A DNA stretch of 64,000 bases from Marinobacter bohaiensis (GTDB lineage Bacteria; Pseudomonadota; Gammaproteobacteria; Pseudomonadales; Oleiphilaceae). This document shows positions 62,701 through 64,000 of this stretch, in pieces (position 1 is the first letter of the stretch; every line of letters begins with the position of its first letter). Under the pieces are notes generated by a model that saw only the letters and a program-made list of their open reading frames with translations, did no database searches and had not been told where the DNA came from. The stretch is taken from NCBI RefSeq assembly GCF_003258515.1, contig NZ_QGEH01000008.1, positions 45,284-109,283 of the forward strand, in the 5' to 3' direction. The position numbers were made by a program, and so were the translations under genes.

Positions 62701-63333
62701 TACCCGTTCAGCAGCAACGCCGGACGTGACGCCGCGCTGCAGGACTTCGAGCGCTTCTTCGCGCCGGACGGCACCCTGGATACGTTCTACAAGGACAAGC
62801 TGAAGCTGTTCCTGGAAGACCATCCTGAGCACGTCAGCCTCGGCAAGCGCGCGACGCTGATCCGCCGCGACGTCATGGCCGCCATCGACCAGGCCGAGCG
62901 CATCCGTCAGGCGTTCTTCACCCGCAAGGGCAGCCTGGATGTGGAGTTCGCGCTGGAGCCGGTCAACCTGTCGTCCAACAAGCGTCGCAGTGTGATGAAC
63001 GTCGACGGCCAGCTGGTTGAATTCAGTCACGGCCCACGGCAGAGTATTCCGCTCATCTGGCCGAATACGCTGCGCGACAGCGTCGAGAGTGAAGTCACCC
63101 TGGTGCCGGTGGAAGTGAACCGTTCGCCGCGCAGTCAGATCGCGCGCGGTCCCTGGGCGTTCTTCCGCCTGCTGGACAAGGCCGACATCACCGGCGTCAG
63201 CGCCAGCGCCGTGGACGTGAAGTTCAACCTGGACGGCGGCAGCGTCCAGTACCGGCTGCACGCCGCCGGTGGCGTCAACCCGTTCACGCAGCAGATGCTG
63301 GCGGGCTACGAAGTGCCGCGCAGCCTCTATTGA
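59743..63333 (+). CDS. tssM: T6SS membrane-complex protein TssM (IcmF)
   Basis: 1196 residues. Two N-terminal membrane segments (IVLALGFGLLVAAIWWLG near 24-41 and ALATLGLVLIVAVLWGWI near 59-76), a cytoplasmic NTPase-like domain with Walker A GLEDAGKTSLIQRSG near 137, and a third segment at about 455-475. The long periplasmic part ends in the IcmF/TssM C-domain (VEVNRSPRSQIARGPWAFFR). Full length for the family. It spans the inner membrane and binds TssJ and TssL. Confidence 0.97.
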   Translation: MDIRSTLVKIGKKLWPFIRTGGPIVLALGFGLLVAAIWWLGPTWEWREQTPLASWQTRALATLGLVLIVAVLWGWILSRRLKKVDQAQSEAREEEEDPILVYERRQTRLLNRNLASLRDNIRGRNRIYRLPWYLAMGLEDAGKTSLIQRSGQTFTLTNVTRNRQTERNPLGFEWWISDDAVVIDPDGELMSQDGGSANGGSIQQRLWKHFIAWLEESRPRRPLNGVILTIDLAYLSSLGEAERRTQAVVLRTRLRELMEQIGSRLPVYVSFTKLDMLHGFTAFFRKLNKAEREKPLGFTFELESLQDPDQWLDQFEAAFHKLVDQVNARVPQLMSESREPEERAAIYSFSRQISGLMPIVQQFLTEMLAADAFSTPALVRGVYFTSVYQEGVPEDAFISATARHYGLADAIQPAQRSGQSMTYFSEKLFPEIIYPEAGLAGDNVRVTKQRRRNLVTVAVAAVVAGLGLSAGWQHYFVKNADAAQMVVDRVHGFLDNYQPAGQERDTTGRNLLEPLDQLRAATLAFGDYRNQWPLVADMGLYQGDVVGPEVDKSYLDMLSYQFLPALMSGVMHEMNQLPEGSADRLAHLRVLRMLYDASGRRNDIVDDYMARYWQTKFPGQRSVQDRLNNHLEYAMNYTDLADRQAHGDVAADTALAPFQNSVKWAQDELGQMATPDRVYDQLRHRGRLDLSAPLDLRALGGPAFQLVFSEVQDGPQATDSAMDVDSDPLRIPRMLTGDGMKNYFVRESEEITELALVDAWVLGRRADVDFSKADEQQLQGELRKHYAEDYAQSWRGALNHVAIRDFEDLNDGVRVLENLTGTRQPMVELLSEVNANTQIYPPQTQLPEEQREALVNSPAYRMAQNIEQQFEGLHGLFLKDGDAPTQMEEVQKVLGSLHDYLRSIQESPDSGKAALAAARDRLTLEGADPIFTLQRMARGMPAPVDRMLDKVAAESWRVVLDQAIAQLERQWYDEVYQPFQQNLARNYPFSSNAGRDAALQDFERFFAPDGTLDTFYKDKLKLFLEDHPEHVSLGKRATLIRRDVMAAIDQAERIRQAFFTRKGSLDVEFALEPVNLSSNKRRSVMNVDGQLVEFSHGPRQSIPLIWPNTLRDSVESEVTLVPVEVNRSPRSQIARGPWAFFRLLDKADITGVSASAVDVKFNLDGGSVQYRLHAAGGVNPFTQQMLAGYEVPRSLY

Positions 63334-63390
63334 GGACGTCGCAATGGATCACTTCGTGACATAGCAACGAAGATCCGTAAACGGTCGTAT

Positions 63391-63416
63391 TGTGGTCCCG
63401 GCTCTGCCGGGCCACA
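63391..63416. other. Hairpin between tssM and the PAAR gene
   Basis: TGTGG (63391-63395) and CCCGGC (63397-63402) pair with GCCGGG (63406-63411) and CCACA (63412-63416). No T-run. It may lower read-through from tssM and allow separate control of the PAAR-vgrG part. Confidence 0.5.
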
Positions 63417-63487
63417 CTGTCGATCCATGTTTGGGAAGGAACCCGGCACTGTCCTGACGGGCAGTGCGAGGAGTAGGGAGAGCAGTC

Positions 63488-63775
63488 ATGGCTAAGAACG
63501 TCGTACTTCTGGGCGATATCGGCACCGATCACGAAGGTTATCCGCCCACCCCCGTTATTGCCGCCAGCAGCACCGTCCTGATGGACGGCAAGCCCGTCGC
63601 CCGCCAGGGCGATCCGCTGGCACCGCACACCAAACCCCATCACCCGCTCCACCCGCGCAAGATTGCCGGCGGCAACGGCACCGTGCTCGTGGAAGGCAAG
63701 CCCATTGCGCTGACCGGCCACGCCGTCGATTGCGGTGGTGTGGTGATCGGCAGCGGCTCCGGCGTCAGCCGCTAA
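63488..63775 (+). CDS. PAAR-repeat spike-tip protein
   Basis: 95 residues. GDIGTDHEGYPPTPVIAASS and VEGKPIALTGHAVDCGG show the PAAR fold, with His and Cys residues at the expected metal-binding places. It caps the VgrG trimer and carries no fused toxin domain. ATG at 63488 (MAKNVVLLGDIG) with AGGAGTAGGGAG upstream is preferred to an in-frame ATG at 63464. Confidence 0.93.
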   Translation: MAKNVVLLGDIGTDHEGYPPTPVIAASSTVLMDGKPVARQGDPLAPHTKPHHPLHPRKIAGGNGTVLVEGKPIALTGHAVDCGGVVIGSGSGVSR

Positions 63776-63875
63776 ACGCGGCGCGCTGGCCGAATCGATA
63801 AAGCGCCCGGAGCCGGAACGCGCCGGGCGGCTGGATACCTGGATTCTTTAACCCGGATCATTCAAGGACGACACC

Positions 63876-64000
63876 ATGCCCCAAGCCACCGGCCTGCAGT
63901 TCACGGCCCGCCTCGGCAGCCTGCCGGACGACACCTTCGCGGTGGTCGAGTTCGAGCTGACCGAGCGCCTGTCCCAGCCCTTTGTCCTGACCCTGAAGCT
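63876..64000 (+). CDS. tssI: VgrG (TssI), N-terminal fragment
   Basis: The first 41 codons: MPQATGLQFTARLGSLPDDT, then FAVVEFELTERLSQPFVLTL, which is the typical gp44-like start of VgrG. AAGGACG precedes ATG 63876. It is cut by the window edge, so any C-terminal effector domain is unseen. The 100-bp gap to the PAAR gene contains a GC hairpin (63804-63829). Confidence 0.88.
   Translation, partial: MPQATGLQFTARLGSLPDDTFAVVEFELTERLSQPFVLTLK

Noticed and set aside
1..64000. CRISPR arrays, tRNA, rRNA, complete insertion sequence or prophage
   Set aside because: No regularly spaced repeats, cloverleaf-forming tRNA sequence, rRNA segments, transposase or phage structural genes were seen.

Overview
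The window comes from a GC-rich gammaproteobacterium. Gene content and order are Pseudomonadales-type. The run chpA-pilKJIHG / gshB-tonB-yqgE-ruvX-pyrR-pyrB-pyrC' and the run ftsY-ftsE-ftsX-rpoH both follow the arrangement known in Pseudomonas. Several accessory genes (acyl-CoA-binding protein, DUF4442 thioesterase-like protein, HRHSAH-type desaturase, vas-type T6SS) suggest a marine Marinobacter-like relative. The genus is an inference and was not tested.

Region 1 (1-11243): the Pil-Chp chemosensory operon for twitching motility on the minus strand (chpA fragment, pilK, pilJ, pilI, pilH, pilG). Divergent from it is a plus-strand run: gshB, a TonB3-like gene, yqgE/algH, ruvX, pyrR, pyrB and a pyrC' whose metal-ligand and catalytic residues are visibly replaced.

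Region 2 (11244-16907): a small membrane protein, then an accessory locus that looks like an atypical TRAP transporter. It has a periplasmic solute-binding protein, a TatT-like lipoprotein and a large permease with an extra N-terminal region. A minus-strand HU gene sits between the binding protein and the rest. An imperfect inverted repeat follows.

Region 3 (16908-30511): housekeeping genes: pckA, hslO, hslR, yrfG, a small membrane protein, mutM, a fatty acid desaturase with a promoter-overlapping palindrome, rsmD, ftsY (with an N-terminal hydrophobic segment), ftsE, ftsX, rpoH, and a glyoxylate-type pair (tartronate semialdehyde reductase and hydroxypyruvate isomerase).

Region 4 (30512-43711): a two-component system, a small conserved protein, a candidate small RNA with its own terminator, greB, and a tightly overlapping minus-strand operon OMF-MFP-RND-response regulator-histidine kinase. 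The operon is preceded by a PmrA-like direct repeat. After it come a small exported protein, a stand-alone integrase N-terminal domain, an acyl-CoA-binding protein and a DUF4442 protein.

Region 5 (43712-64000): one type VI secretion cluster in Vibrio cholerae vas-like order: tssB, tssC, tssE, tssF, tssG, tagH (FHA), tssJ, tssK, tssL, clpV, sigma-54 activator, tagO/vasI, tssA, tssM, PAAR, and the start of vgrG. No hcp is present in the window. Two CsrA/RsmA-like motifs sit in front of tssC. No rRNA, tRNA, CRISPR array or complete insertion sequence was seen.
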